DNA of 64,000 bases from Pagrus major (Eukaryota; Chordata; Actinopteri; Spariformes; Sparidae): the NCBI RefSeq assembly GCF_040436345.1, contig NC_133223.1, positions 15,724,113 through 15,788,112 of the forward strand. Reading direction: 5' to 3'. The position numbers and the translations under genes are program-made. How positions within the stretch are numbered: the first letter of the stretch is position 1; each line of letters starts with the position of its first letter. Below, in pieces: positions 13,350 through 26,000 of the stretch. Under the pieces are notes generated by a model, which did no database searches, had not been told where the DNA came from, and saw only the letters and a list, made by a program, of their open reading frames with translations.

Positions 13350-13790
13350 TATCTTATTTTTGTCACACTGGAGCAGATAATGTGCACCCAAATGCAGTGG
13401 ACGGCAGGCAGGAGGAAGATCAATGGGAGAAGTTTTATTCACGATCAAGTAAACACGAGGAACAGGCAAACACGACAGCAGGATCAGCAAAACACAACAG
13501 GATCGGAGAAAAACAGAGCAGGATCAGGGGAACAGAACAGATGACTCAACAAGGACTGAGCTAAAGACTGGACTAAAAATACAAACAAAGATGAGGTGCA
13601 GGTGGAGTGAGTCAGAGAAACACAGGTGAGGGTAATGAGTAGAAAAACACTAGGAACAGGGCTGGGCTTAGGTGATGCAGTGTAGGTGTGGAGGGAAAGC
13701 AGACCGGGCAGAAGCACAGGAGGGAAACAGGGCAACAAACACCAAAAACACCAGAAAACACACAAAAAACACAAATAAAAGAAGATGGAA
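13350..13790 (-). mobile_element. Probable LTR-like or non-autonomous element remnant
   Basis: On the minus strand the block is pyrimidine-rich, with repeated TGTT/CCTG words (CTGATCCTGCT, TTTCCCTCCTGTGC), then GAATAAAACTTCT, a polyadenylation-like signal, then GCATTTGGGTGCAC and a TGTGAC end. This is the layout I remember from teleost LTR repeats. No target duplication or partner LTR was found. Confidence 0.4.
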
Positions 13791-14369
13791 TCTAAGGACC
13801 ATGGCAATTTTAGTTGCTATTCAGCACTGAAGGAAATGTCTTTTCTTGCAAGTATTCAGTATAATAATTGGATACATTTTGAGCAGATGATAGTCAGAGA
13901 GATCACCAAAGTTATTGTAATTCCTTCTGAGGGAGACATTAATGTCTTTAACAAAGTTCATGTTCAAAGTTCAACCATCCAAAAGACGTTTCACTTGTAC
14001 CAAGATTGTCAACCTCATGGTGGCACCAGAGGAGAAGTCAGCTGATCACAAAAGTTTGTGGATTAAACTCCTGGGAGCTACAAATGTCCGTGCATAATTG
14101 TGCCAGTCTCTGGGCACCATGAATGAATGCACTTAATGTTATGGAAATTGATCCAATAGTTGTTCAGACACTGCTCTCCAAAAACAAAAACCATCACATT
14201 TATGATGGCACAAGAGGAAAAGAAGGAGGATCCCCAAGACAAAGGTGAAACAAATAACTTGAAAGATGGCACCATGCCATTTAGGTCAGCCAATAAACCA
14301 GACAGACAGCATGCCGTGCTTTAGTTTTCGTATGAGTAACCTTCTTTCAGTTTCACTGTTATAATTCCT

Positions 14370-14945
14370 GGAAATTGATGTAAAAGTATCATCAAGCGCC
14401 TGTAGCAGGCTAAATTCAAAGCTGTTCAAAGCCATTTGGAGTACAGACATGGTTTTGGGCTCTTTTGAAAGGTTACAGTCTGATTTTTCCCCCCAAAGTC
14501 AGAAGCTCTGTAAATGCCTCGGCTTCTATAGGAGTTTGAACAAACTGAATTATTTATTTATTTTTCTAAAAAAAAAAAAAAAAGCCTGCAGATGACCTGT
14601 AACTGCCCCTACTAGCTGGAAAACACAATGGCTCCACATCATATAGTCTTACATAGGCCAATTTGAATAGCAATATCACCAAACATGGGCATTTTCTATA
14701 TTATATATATTATAGTTCTTTATTTTCTTATTTACACTAACTTTACGCATATAAAATAGTCAAATACAAGTCCTTAGGTGGACAGACAGCCTATACAGAG
14801 AGAGAATTGCATTCTGTAAGGGCTTTAAAACACATAATGGTCACTCATTTGGAGGCTGGTGTGTAAGTGGCTCAAAGAGGAGATGGGAGAAGGAGTGGGT
14901 CTCCTGTCTTTGAAATCGTTCTGTCACTGTTGCAGGCCACAGGGC
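14370..14945. repeat. Dispersed repeat, copy 1 (partner in klhl6 intron 3)
   Basis: It shares ordered blocks with 37085-37790: AAATTCAAAGCTGTT, GGAGTTTGAACA, CTGAATTATTTATT, CCACATCATATAGTCTTACAT, TTTACACTAACTTT and CAGCCTAT. It has no coding capacity and ends beside the Tc1 remnant. A poly-A run lies at 14568-14583. Confidence 0.75.
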
Positions 14946-15169
14946 GGGCATATAAGCTTCTAACAGGTCAAATGAGATGCCAATCAGTAAGTCAGAGGTC
15001 GGCATCTTAGGCAAATCTGTATTGCAGTTTAATGCCGTTTTGCTTTCAAATAGTGGAGGTTTTTTTAATCTTGTTGCCACATTTTGGACTAAATATTTTA
15101 CTGAAATTGATCTACTGGACATTTGGGAATAAGAGAAGACAGCGTTTGTTGGATTTTCAACTGTGGTGC

Positions 15170-15513
15170 TGTGACCATACCTCGATGGGTCAGAGCCAAG
15201 TCCGATCCACAGTGGGGCCTCCATGACTTGTTCCAACAAATCCATGGGTACTCAATTGGATTGGGATGTTGGGAATTTGGAGGCCAGGTCAATGCTAATA
15301 ACATTCAGGTGGTCAATCCTGAGCACTGCCATTGGAGAATGCCGTTGCCATGAGGGATGTACTTGGCCTACAACAGTGTTTGGGGTGGATGCTACGTGTC
15401 AAATGGCATCCACGTGAATGCCAAGGTTTCCCAGCAGAGCATTGCATTGTAACGGGATGATCACTGTAATTCACTTCACCTGTCAGTCCTTTTAGTGTTA
15501 TGGCTGATCGCTG
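15170..15513 (-). mobile_element. Internally deleted Tc1-type transposon remnant
   Basis: On the minus strand it begins at 15513 with TACAGCGATCAGCCATAACA, the end of a widespread teleost Tc1-like element, followed by GACAGGTGAAGTGAAT. Pieces of the transposase gene follow with large gaps, including LTWPPNSQHPNPIEYPW, which matches the Tc1 WPPxSPDxNPIE block (DDE region), and end near CTGACCCATCGAGG at 15178. The opposite inverted repeat is missing, so it is dead. Confidence 0.75.
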
Positions 15514-16815
15514 TATGTGTGTGTATTTACAGCCTTAATGTTCCTGCAGTTCAAGTAGCTGCAGTTCAAAGATGTTATGGAACAAATGGCTACATGGTTT
15601 CCATAAATCCACTCCATTCATGGCACATGAAGGACAGAGCATCGAGCTGATGCCAAATCAGATCTGGAATGAGATCATAGCAGCAAGAGATAACCGGCTC
15701 ATGAAGCATCCAGCTACATGTTGGCAAACTAAGAATTAAAATATCTTCTAACAACTATTAGCTGTTGGATATTTGGAAAGAGAAGAATCAAGGAATGTAG
15801 TCTTATCACTGCCTCTTTGCGCTTCACGCACCGCATCTCACGTCAAAAGAACTAATGATTTGACTTTTTGAGGGAGTCTAGGATGGCTGCTGATGTACAC
15901 GCTAGTTTGTCCCTGTTACATCTAGTCTTTGCTGCATAGGCACAAGCATTGATTTCCCTCCCAAATTCAATGTTTCTTTGTTTGCTCTGACAGGCATTGC
16001 CATGGAAACACAAGGGAGTGGAATTACAGTAAAGTTAAGAGGGAGGCTGTAAGAGGGAGCTCGTCCACCAGACTGTGAAGGGCTGGTATAATTCAAGACC
16101 AAAGGCAGTGCTACATCATCTCTCGGGGGCTGAGAGGACTACAGCCTTTCTTAAACTTCCTCATTGTTCTTTTAGTCTCACATCTTTCAGAAACCGCTGT
16201 TACTTTTACCTTAAGCTTTACATAACTGGTATACACTCATCGGACAAGAGCCTTTCTCTGTATGGGAGTTATGTGATGTTGAGGCTTGTTTCCTCAAAAG
16301 TGAAAGCAAGAAATGGCTTCTATTCTTGTCTCTTACACAGATGGGGTGTTAAACATTGATAGGGCTGATGCAGGGAGAAAGGGAGAGTGAGAGAGAGGCA
16401 GAGAGGCACTACTTTCTTTTTCCTCTAGGTTCGACTTGATTACTCTCCGGCATCCAATTTTGTTGAGTAGGAACATCTGTTAAAAAGTGGCAACTGCACG
16501 ATGGCAGAGATTCAGAATCTTACATGCGTTCATGTGCAAACAACTGTGCAGGTACAGTGGGAGCTGTTTCATCTCTTTAAAGGTGTTTTTACCCACATCA
16601 GACAAACCATGTGGGATTTATAGATCTTCTTCCGGCCCAGTGTTCCAACTTAAGGCGACCAAAATTAAAAAGGACAGTTTAGTATATGTAGATCGGTTGC
16701 AAATCCCTAGCAATCAATTACATTAAGTCTGTAACTCAACAGATTTTTAGCGATGATTAATCTCTTTAAACAGATATCTACATATGAATGAAGAATCTGT
16801 AGCCAAGGGAGATTA
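15514..16815. other. Intergenic stretch, nothing recognised
   Basis: No exon, RNA gene or repeat boundary was recognised on either strand. Confidence 0.5.
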
Positions 16816-16819
16816 TTTT

Positions 16820-17150
16820 TAGTATGTTTCTGCAAAACCACAAATATGTTCCGACTGAACGTTTCTTTATGTTGCAATGTTACGTTGGCTAGGTTGAATT
16901 TTCTATTCCTCTCTTGTCACAATGTTGTGCTTATGCTCTGCTTAGGTTTAGGCAAAAAAAAAACCCTCACCCAACATGTTTTGGCTCAAAATACCTGTTT
17001 TGGTTGCCAGGATCACGGATGGAGATCTTCTGACTTCCTGTGAAAAATAGCAGCTTTTGGTCACCACATAGAGGGATGGAAATGTCCCCAGATGTCTGCT
17101 GGTGTGACACTGCAGTCGGCCGTTTGGCAGCCTTGTTGGCTTCATTAACA
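16820..17150. repeat. Dispersed repeat, partner of 57715-58140
   Basis: Shared ordered blocks are TTGTGCTTATGCTCTG./GCTGTGCTTATGCTCTGG, TTAGGTTTAG, TGTTTTGGCT..AAATAC, TTGGTTGC and GACTTCC. It ends in GGCAGCC. Non-coding. Confidence 0.65.
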
Positions 17151-17282
17151 CCTACAGCATCCCAATATGAGAGTCAGCTAGTAAACATATAATGTGAACT
17201 TGAAATATGCCACGTTTGATACAAATGTCAACCTTGAACATATCTGTGGTTAACAGAAACGTTAATGGCTAACATTATAACC

Positions 17283-18325
17283 TGGTGACTGGGCTGCCGA
17301 AATGCAGTCTCGGAACAAATCAGTCACAGACAGTCAGGCTGGGCACCCATCACTCCTCGTCTGTGACACTCAGCACTGGAGCTCCGCAGGGCTGCGTCCT
17401 GAGTCCTCTCCTCTACTCCCTCTACACCCACGACTGCACACCCACCCACAGCATAGATGTCATCATTAAGTTTGGGGATGACACTATGGTTGTGGGACTG
17501 ATACAATATAGTGACGAGTCCTTCTATAGAGCGGAGGTCCAGAAACTGACAGAATGGTGCTCCATCAACAACCTGGCACTCAACACCTCCAAAACAAAGG
17601 AACTGATCATTGACTTCAGGAAACAGAGAGATGAACCTGCTTCACTATTCATGCGAGGAGACATGGTGGAGAGTCACCACCTTCAAATTCCTGGGCACAT
17701 ACATCTCCCCGAACCTCACATGGACCTAATCTCTCTGCTTGAAGAAGGCGCAGCGACAGCTCTACTTCCTGAGGGCACTGTGGAGAGCCAACCTGTCCCA
17801 GCAGCTGCTGCTGTCTTTCTATTGCTGCTCTGTGGAGAGCATAGTCACTTATGGCATCCTGGTGTGGTGTGCTAGCTACACTGCAGCTGACAAAAAAGGA
17901 CTACAGAGTCTTTTAAACAGCACAACAAATCATCAGCACACAGTTACCTTCACTTGAGCACATATACAGAACCCAATGTGTGTGCTGGGCCACTAACATA
18001 ATCACAGACTCATCTCACCCAGGAAGCCCCCTCTTCACTCTGCCGCCCTCTAGAAGGCGCTGCAGGTCTTTTAAGGCCCGCACCTCCAGACTTCAGAACA
18101 GTTTTTACCCACATGCCATCAAAGAACTGAACTCTGACAAAAACTGTCTATGAGCAATATTTTCCTGTGCAATATTTTACATGTATTTTCATTATATATC
18201 CTGTGCAATATATCTGGTTAAAGTGCAATACTATGCTGCTGAGTCTTATTCAAGACTAGTGCAATACATTTTATTATATTTAAAAAAAAATATTATTCTA
18301 CTTTTTACTTACTTACTTGATTTTA
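17283..18325 (+). mobile_element. L2-type LINE, 5'-truncated 3' fragment with broken reverse transcriptase
   Basis: From 17285 the frame encodes the reverse-transcriptase palm: STGAPQGCVLSPLLYSLYTH then IIKFGDDTMVVGLI, where the usual catalytic ADD of this family appears as GDD. WCSINNLALNTSKTKELIIDF follows. The frame breaks near 17690 and continues in other frames with KKAQRQLYFLRALWRANLS, ESIVTYGILVWC and, near 18005-18150, SSHPGSPLF and RTSRLQNSFYPHAIKELN. An AT-rich 3' tail follows. It resembles teleost L2/Maui elements and cannot be active. Confidence 0.85.
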
Positions 18326-19640
18326 TACTTTGTGTGAGTCGTCTCATTTGCTGTGTACTGGTGTTGTATACACATGACCACTGAGGAGTTGCATGAAATT
18401 CCATTGTACTCGGTGCAACAACAATGGTGGCATTCACTGACATTTTCACTTCTCCTTTGCTTTTTTAAAATAATCTGCATTCTGCTGTAGAAACATTTCA
18501 ATCGTAGACGTCATCTCTTGGCTTGGTCTCCATTCTCACATCTCAGGTTGCTAATGTGATTGTAAACTATGACCAGCACATGGAAATGGAAGTCTGGCCC
18601 TGGATATCTGCTGGCTACTTCAGAAGCCCCCTTAAAATTAGCCATAGCCCCCAGAAGCTAAACACTGGCGGCTATCAGACAATAGCCGCCAGTGTATTCC
18701 AATTCTTTAAATGTTTAGATGGGATTTAACTTTAGTCTTGTGTTCAAGAAGTGAAACACATGCTCAGCTGATTTTAAATAATAGACTTGGCTATTCAAGG
18801 CCATCTCTCTAGCCCACAATGCCCTGTCTCTGTAGGGTTGCAGTGTTATTCTGGTTTTAAGATATGCTGTGACATTAAAATTGACAGTTATCATACCACG
18901 TTCACTTTCTTACCAACGGTATTGAATTCTATTGTGTTAGTGTTAATAAAAAGTACATATATTTCAAGTTTATATCAAGTTTCATGTGTATGCCAGGACA
19001 TATTATCCTGTGAAATGATAATATAGCATTTGTTCAACCCCAAGAAAACCTTCTGTTTTAATACTGTAATACTGTGAAACTGTGATATTTTCTGAGATGG
19101 TTATTGTACTGTGAATATCTCCTCTTGTTGCAGAGTATTTAGGGTCTTTCATCAGAAACAATGAACAACCTTTAGCAGGACTAATTAGTAATGTGTGATT
19201 TCCGCTAATTTTACTTCTATTGCCCAAAAGTAACCTCTTAAACCTCTCTGTCTGCACATATGCTTGTCACACAGACATCTCAGCAGACCACAGTCATCCT
19301 GTGCTCTCACAGAACCACAGAGCACTTTCTGGTTGACTCATTGCTCGTGGTACTGATAAAGAAAAGTTTTACATTTTACCACATTTTGTGCCTAGCTGCT
19401 CCCTGATACATGCTATGCTTTGACTTCTCCTCATCAAAGGCACAGCATCAAGCTGCCTGCTATGTTGCTACATGAAAAGGAATCTGTCAGAGAGATCATG
19501 TTGTTTTGTAGGTGCAAAGCCACAAAGTTGATCTGCTGCCTAGCTCAACTGTCCATTGCAGGCGGTAAGAAGCTGGTAATTATGCAAAGAAGTTTTGGCT
19601 GTAAAATGAAAAGAGCCTGTTTAATGTTAAAGGTTTAATG
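18326..19640. other. Intergenic stretch downstream of the EWI-family gene
   Basis: It contains the 18662-18695 hairpin. No exon or other repeat was recognised. Confidence 0.5.
18662..18695. other. Perfect 14-bp inverted repeat with 6-base loop
   Basis: ACACTGGCGGCTAT, CAGACA, ATAGCCGCCAGTGT. The arms match exactly and are GC-rich in an AT-rich context. No U-run follows, so it is not a terminator. Confidence 0.8.
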
Positions 19641-19643
19641 AAT

Positions 19644-19649
19644 TTTATT
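19644..19649 (-). terminator. Candidate polyadenylation signal of the CD101/IGSF3-like gene
   Basis: AATAAA lies on the minus strand about 230 nt beyond the TGA. It is the nearest clear hexamer in the 3' UTR direction. The cleavage site cannot be seen without transcript data. Confidence 0.4.
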
Positions 19650-19879
19650 AATTCATAAAGGCATAAAGTTCTTCCCAGCTGCACAATAAAACACTGAAAC
19701 AAGTATTTTATGGAACATTATCAACAGATTCATTTAAACAAGAATGATTGAACTTTGGATAAAAATGAATGAAAAATATGTACAGTGGAATTATAAAACA
19801 TTATTTCATATATTACATGTAACATAAAAAAAAATATGAGCGCAATTTTTCTCTCCTCTCGTCAGCTGGTCTACGATGT

Positions 19880-20073
19880 TCAGTCCCCTGCACTGGGTTT
19901 CAGAGGGTGTTGCTCGGTCCACAGAGAATTTTCATCCTTCTTTCCTCCATTGTTCTGACACATTTTCAGCACCAGTATGACTATGACCACCAGTGCGCAG
20001 ATGACAAAGGCTACAAAAATCCCTATCCACATAACCGACTTGCATTTGGGCTCAGAGACGGCTCTAGTATCTC
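19880..20073 (-). CDS. cd101-like: Transmembrane and cytoplasmic exon (exon 10) of the CD101/IGSF3-like gene
   Basis: After the acceptor at 20075-20074 the exon encodes a short juxtamembrane stretch with one Cys, about 23 hydrophobic residues (VMWIGIFVAFVICALVVIVI), and a 28-residue tail beginning K-M-C-Q. The tail ends in TGA at 19882-19880 and contains ENSLW followed by a basic/Pro stretch. It has no tyrosine, so no ITIM. The Cys next to the membrane (C in KMC) is a candidate palmitoylation site of the kind EWI proteins use for tetraspanin association; that role is inference. Confidence 0.88.
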
Positions 20074-23000
20074 CTGCAAAGAAGAAGACAAATGTTGATG
20101 ATTAAACATGATCTTTAAACCCTGATACCTGCTGAGAGAAACTGCAAATCACATGCTTACCTTCTGCGTTGTAATAAACAGTCAAATTTCCTGACTTGTC
20201 CACAGCAACCCTCCTCCACCCATAAGACAGAGATGGGATCCACTCCTCTACCTCACAGAAGTACAGACCACTATCTCTCGGACCTGGCTTCAAGACTGTG
20301 AGGCTGAACTGGTTGGGCAAAGGGTGGCTAAATCTTAGCTGATCAGCCATCCCAAACCTGTCTTGTAGGGTGGCGTTTCGATAAGCGATGAATATGGGGA
20401 GTTGTTTAGTCTCTGCCTCTTTCTGCCAAAACCAGGTGACCTTGAACTCAGAGTTACTGCTGGATTGTTTGGTGATGTGGCAGGGGATAGTGAAATCCTG
20501 GGTTGTGCTCCTATTCAGCTCCAGCTCATTCTTTTCAATGGACAGATTATTTTCTGTAAAAAAACAAACAAAAAGAAATAAGCACAGCCGTAAAAAGACA
20601 TTTTAATTTAACAAGGCAAACAGATCAATGTTACTTTAAATTAAATTCCACAGTACATCTTTTGCAAAAAGGCAGAAACAGACAACGCAACAAAACAAAA
20701 CTTTTAAACTGAAAGTGCTGAACAAATAGGACAGATGTGCGTAACAAAGTGGAGAGAAATAAATGCATAAAATCATCAAAACCACTAGAGCAAAACATAG
20801 CAGCAAAATTAGGGAAGTGGTTTATTTTGGCTGAGAAACAACTTCCATGTGTGGTTGAAGCGAGACAACTGCATGCAGACCAACATGCACATATGGTATT
20901 AGTATGACTGGACTATGACTTGTTACAAGTTTTATGGGAATATTATCAATCTTCTTGTCTTACTCCGCATTCATTTAGCTGCTCTATAAGATGTCATCAT
21001 ACCTGGAACATTTACTGTCAGCGTGATGGGACCTCCGCTTTCTGAAGCCTTTTGCTGCCAGCGACCTTCATGATCCAGCTGGTGCTGCTCCACCTGGCAC
21101 TTGTAGGTCCCGCCATCCCCCTCATGTGCCCTCTGAATACCAAGGTGGAAGCTGCTCTGAGTGGGTCTGGAGAGACGAAGCCGCCCCTGCAGGCCTCGGA
21201 CCTTCTGGTTCTCTGGGTAACTCAGCAGGCCCCTGTGATCAAGCTCCACCAGGGCGTTCATGACGGAAGAGTCGTGTTCAGTATAGAGCCAAGTGACTTT
21301 GTAGAAAAAAGAAGGACTGGGTGCACCCGAGATGACGTTACACTCGAGCTCCACCTCTTCTCCCTCACGGGTATTCAACGACATCTCTGTCTGATCCAAA
21401 CGAAGGTCATTGACTGGAAAATGAAAGTGGGCAGAGAAAAGACAGCTAAGTCAACCGAGAACTGAAATTGTTGTAGTTTAAAGTCCCTGAAACTTTCAAA
21501 TCTAATAAATAAGATAACAGAAAGACACAATAAATATAAAAACAAAAGTAAATGCTCAGAGGTCATATTCACAAAAGGATTAAAACTTTTGGGTCAACAA
21601 GCACTTCACAAAGGCTTCTAAGAGTTACGTTAGAGGCAATCAGGAGGACTTCTAAGTCACTGAGACCACACAGTTAGTAATGTTCCTCAGGTAAGGTGTG
21701 TCATCTTGTCAGTGTTTTGTAAAAACAGAATGACAATGAACCTGGCCACTAATAAAGGATTCAGTTGGCTCACTAACAAGTCAAAACAATCACATAACCA
21801 CTTTGTATTGATGAACATTAAATTTCACTTTCACTGACACAAAACAGGTCACCTAACAAGTAGGTTCAGTCATAAAAACATGATGTCATTCACAGCAATG
21901 GAGTCAGCCACACCTCTTTCTCTGCGTTTAGGAGAAAAAGATCTTTTTATTTATTCAGGGAGGGTTTTCAGGAACGCCCTGATTAAATCCACACACCTGG
22001 CATTAACACCAGTTCAGCCACAGTCTGCAGATCTGACTGTGGTTCGGGTTAAGGGCCTTGCTCAAGGGCACCTCAGTGGTGGTAACGAGGCAGGGGTCAC
22101 TAGTTCGATTCTCTAACCTTTAGGCCACCACTGCCCATCGCTTTTGTGAATTTGGCCCCAGAAAAATTTTTACGAAAGTATTAAGAAAGTTGATTTTCTT
22201 ACAAATTGGACCTTTAAGCTAGTTGAGAAAACAGGTTTAGGGCTTTTAAAATAGTATGGACAACTTGTTGTTGATGACATCTGTTCATCTGGAGACATTT
22301 TCAGTGAGCTAATTAAAGACACACAAACTTACCAGGTTCAATGACTGTTATGTTTGTAGTTCTGGACACTGGCGAGAGCTCATACCATTCACCACGAGGA
22401 TCTTGCAGCCACTCCACCACCTTGCATGTGTACGAGCCTCTGTCTGAGATCTGAGCTTGTCGAATGCTCAACTCAAAGCTAGGGCCCTTAGTGCGCTTCA
22501 TGCTGATTCGCTGTCTGAGGCTCAGCTCTATCTGGGGTCCAAATGTTAGGAGGGCATCCCGGTCCGAGCTTACGATGATCTGTTTTTCTGCCTGTTGCTG
22601 GAGCAGCCAGGTGACTGCATAGCGGGAGGAAGGAGATTGGTTGGAGATGGCTGAGCATTTTATCTCTATGTCAGTGTTGATGTTACTTGTCAAGGTTGGG
22701 GCGGAGGTCAGGTCGAGTGTGCTCACTAGGGGAAAGAGAAAAAGTTGAGTCGTATATGCTGAGAAAACAGGAATAGATTACACTGCAGCTTTCATCTAAA
22801 AATGCTCCAAAGACAGCATGTTGCCTTACGGATCTCAGGGTTTACCTGGTTTATTTACACTCACAGCCAGCTGGTTGGATGCAGGCAGCCTCTTGTACGC
22901 ATTCTCCATGAAGACTGACGCACTACACTGGTAGCTTCCTGCCTCCCGTTGGCTCGCACCTTTGATGAGAAGATAGTGACGGGCTTCATTCTGTTGGTTC

Positions 23001-26000
23001 TCTACTTTGAGCTGGTAGCTTTGCTCGAATCCAGCAGACCAGCTGACGGCACCGTCGTAGCCCAGTGTCAGGATGTTATCGAGGTTTGTGGCATCACGCT
23101 GGAGGCTCCAAGTCAGTGTTATTGGCACATGGGGCCCTCTGACCCGGCACATCAATGCCACATTTTCTCCTACGGTCACTTTGTTGTCGCGACTTATAAG
23201 GTTCACCTTCACAAAGGATTCTGTAACACAAAGCGTTGGTTAGTAAGAAAGGAGAAGTTTCAATTGTTCAGAGTAAAAAAAGAGATGTGAGAAAAATGAC
23301 TTTTCCAAAGTTCTGTCTTACTCCCCTCACACTTGCACGTCTGTTCTCAGCATCATTTCCTACTTTAAAACAACAAAAGGTTCATTCATGCATTAGACAT
23401 AAAGTATTTCTATGTCAAAATACTTGTCTTTACATTAAAATGATCACTTTTGTTCGTCCCATTTCAACATGTGCATGTACAAAAATCTTCCCTGCAATAT
23501 TCATCACACCCTAAAGGACAACACAAAAGTGATTTGACAGAACTAGGGCTGATAGTTAAACTAGAAATTTAGTTGTTCGGTCTTTAAAATTGTGAAAAAT
23601 GTCGATCAGTGTTCCCAAAGACCAAGGTCGCGCCACAACCCAGAGATATTCAGTTTACTGTCATAGGGGAGTAAAGAAACCTGAAAATATCGACATTCAA
23701 GAAGCAGGAGTCAGTGAATTTGGACATTTTTCTCAAACCAATAAATCAATTTGAAAATAGTTAAATTAGTTGTAATAGTAATTAATTACACTTAAAAAGA
23801 TGAATTTTAAATCTAAAATCTTTACTCATAGTCGGGTTTTAAGTGCTCAGTTTGTGCTGGTTGTCTTGGAAGAATAATAAGTTCCTTCCAACTTTGAATT
23901 GTCTTGAGTGCAAACTTCAAATTCTGAAAAGGAAACGGTTCATCCTCTGTGGGGCATGAACGCACTCAGTAAACTCTTTCCAATTAGATTTAGACATTTC
24001 TTGCATTCAGATGAAGGTTTTGGCCCGGTGGTGGTTCAGCAGGTAAGATCAGAGGGGCTGTGAAAACATTAGGAATTATTTTCTGAGAAACATGAATACA
24101 CAGCTTAGATGTCATGCCGATCCAGCCAGCAGTTGTCCAGATATCTTTCTCTGGACTAAACTGTTAACTGTCAAATGTTTTGACGTCTCAGACGTTGTGA
24201 AATCTTGTTAGTCATCAAACCATCTGGATAATAAGAGGAACCTTTTGTGTCAACATGCAGCTTTCATCATCCATGTCTTACCTACAGGATCCACTGTGAC
24301 AGTAGCGGTCTGTGACTGGCTGTTGGTCTTGCTGTTGATTTTCCATTCAGACACAGTACACTGGTAGACACCTGAATCTGAAGGCGAGACCTCATCGAGC
24401 TCCAGGGTGAAGGCGTCAGTCGCTGGGCGCGTTGCCTTCACTCTGCGTCTGGTGAACTCCCCCGCGGTTTCCATAACACCCTCCTGACTCAGGCTGATGA
24501 CATTTGTAAAAATGGCTGTGGAGGTTGCTTTGCGTTGCCAGGTGACGGAGAGCTGACCTTTGACCCCGTGCACCTTACATGTGAGCTCCAACTTGTCACC
24601 TTCATTAACTTTCACAGTGTTTTGCATTTCAAGTGAGAGCCCACTTTCTGTGATGAGACAAGAGACAACAGACGTGTTGGAGAGGATAAAAATAGAAAAC
24701 ACGACAACTGTATATGAAAAAAATTACACACTATCTTATCAGAGGGGCTCTATGTAACTCTATGTAACTATTTGTAGCAATTTACAGATACTAATCACTT
24801 TTTTTTATACACAAGCCTCGTCTCAGTGCCTCACTCTCTGTTCCGCTAACAGAGAGCAAATTGAGAAAATAAACTAAACTCATACATTTGAGAAAATGAA
24901 ACCCTGAATAAATCTATATCTCTATAAATAATCTATAACAGTCTGTTTGTTTGTGTCTTGCTGAGTATAGATTCTCTGACTGACCTGTGGCTGAGATGCT
25001 GACTAGCTGGGAGCTGGAGTCTTGGGCTGCCCCCTGTGTGAAGGCACCATCCTGGCCTCTGTCCTGAGGCCATGCTCTACAGATATACTCTCCATGGTCA
25101 TCAGTTCTGACGGGCTGCAATATGAGACGGTAATCTTTGCTCCCTACCCGGGCTGCCCTGAGCTCTCCTTCTTTTCCTCGCACGCTGTACTCTGGTCCCA
25201 CGGACAGAATGCCTGTAGGGCCAATGCGGGCCAGCTCAACACTTCCCTTGAGCCAGGCTACAGAGAAGAACTTTTCCTCCAGGCTTTGTGTGTCTACGCT
25301 GCAGGATAGAGATAGCTCCTGCCCCTCCTGCAGGGTCGTCGGCTGAGACGAGATTCTCACTACCAGAGACGACGTGTCTGGCAACACCTCTGTTCAAAGC
25401 AAAAAAAAAAGCACAGTGAGACAAATACAGATGCACACATCCTGTCAAGAAGCCACAACAACTGCATAGAGGAAGAGCAAAGATGAAGGTGTCAGCTCTT
25501 CAGGATGTGATGTGTAAAAGATAAAATCATTTGAATGGGAGCTGCGTCTAACCTCTGGCTCTGACGTTCAGGGTAGTCTCCGCCGCATCCTTCTGTGCGA
25601 TACTGTACCAGGAGCGGTCAGGATCTTGAATCCACTCCTGAGCCTGGCAGTAGATCTGGCCTTGGTCTGACACCTCCAGCTGATCCATCTTCAGCTTGTA
25701 TGTGGCCTCTCCCATTTTATCTAACCTTATGAGTCCCGCCTGGTAACGCCCTTCAAACCCCGGGCCTGGGCTCAGCGTGAAGTCTCTGTCCATAGAGATG
25801 ATGCGCCGAGCGTCGCTCTCGCCGTCTTTACGGAGATACCAGGCAATAGACAGATGGGTGTGCTGGAAGGTGTTGCTGGAGGCTTGGCATGTTAAAGTGA
25901 GAGCATCACCCTCGTTAAAGCTCACTGAGGCAGAGGCAGGTGATGAAACACTTAGAGAGTTGTCAATCACTGTGGAACCACAGGGAGAACAGACACAAAG

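Noticed and set aside
13484..13807. 107-codon minus-strand Leu/Phe-rich frame resembling a membrane protein
   Set aside because: It is a by-product of the pyrimidine-rich LTR-like repeat; hydrophobicity follows from the base composition.
17285..17875. 196-codon open frame as a cellular gene
   Set aside because: It is the palm domain of an L2-type LINE reverse transcriptase, broken by frameshifts.
21052..21465. Plus-strand open frames opposite the Ig exons (also at 22949-23290, 25022-25309 and 26177-26458)
   Set aside because: They are shadows of the minus-strand Ig-domain exons.
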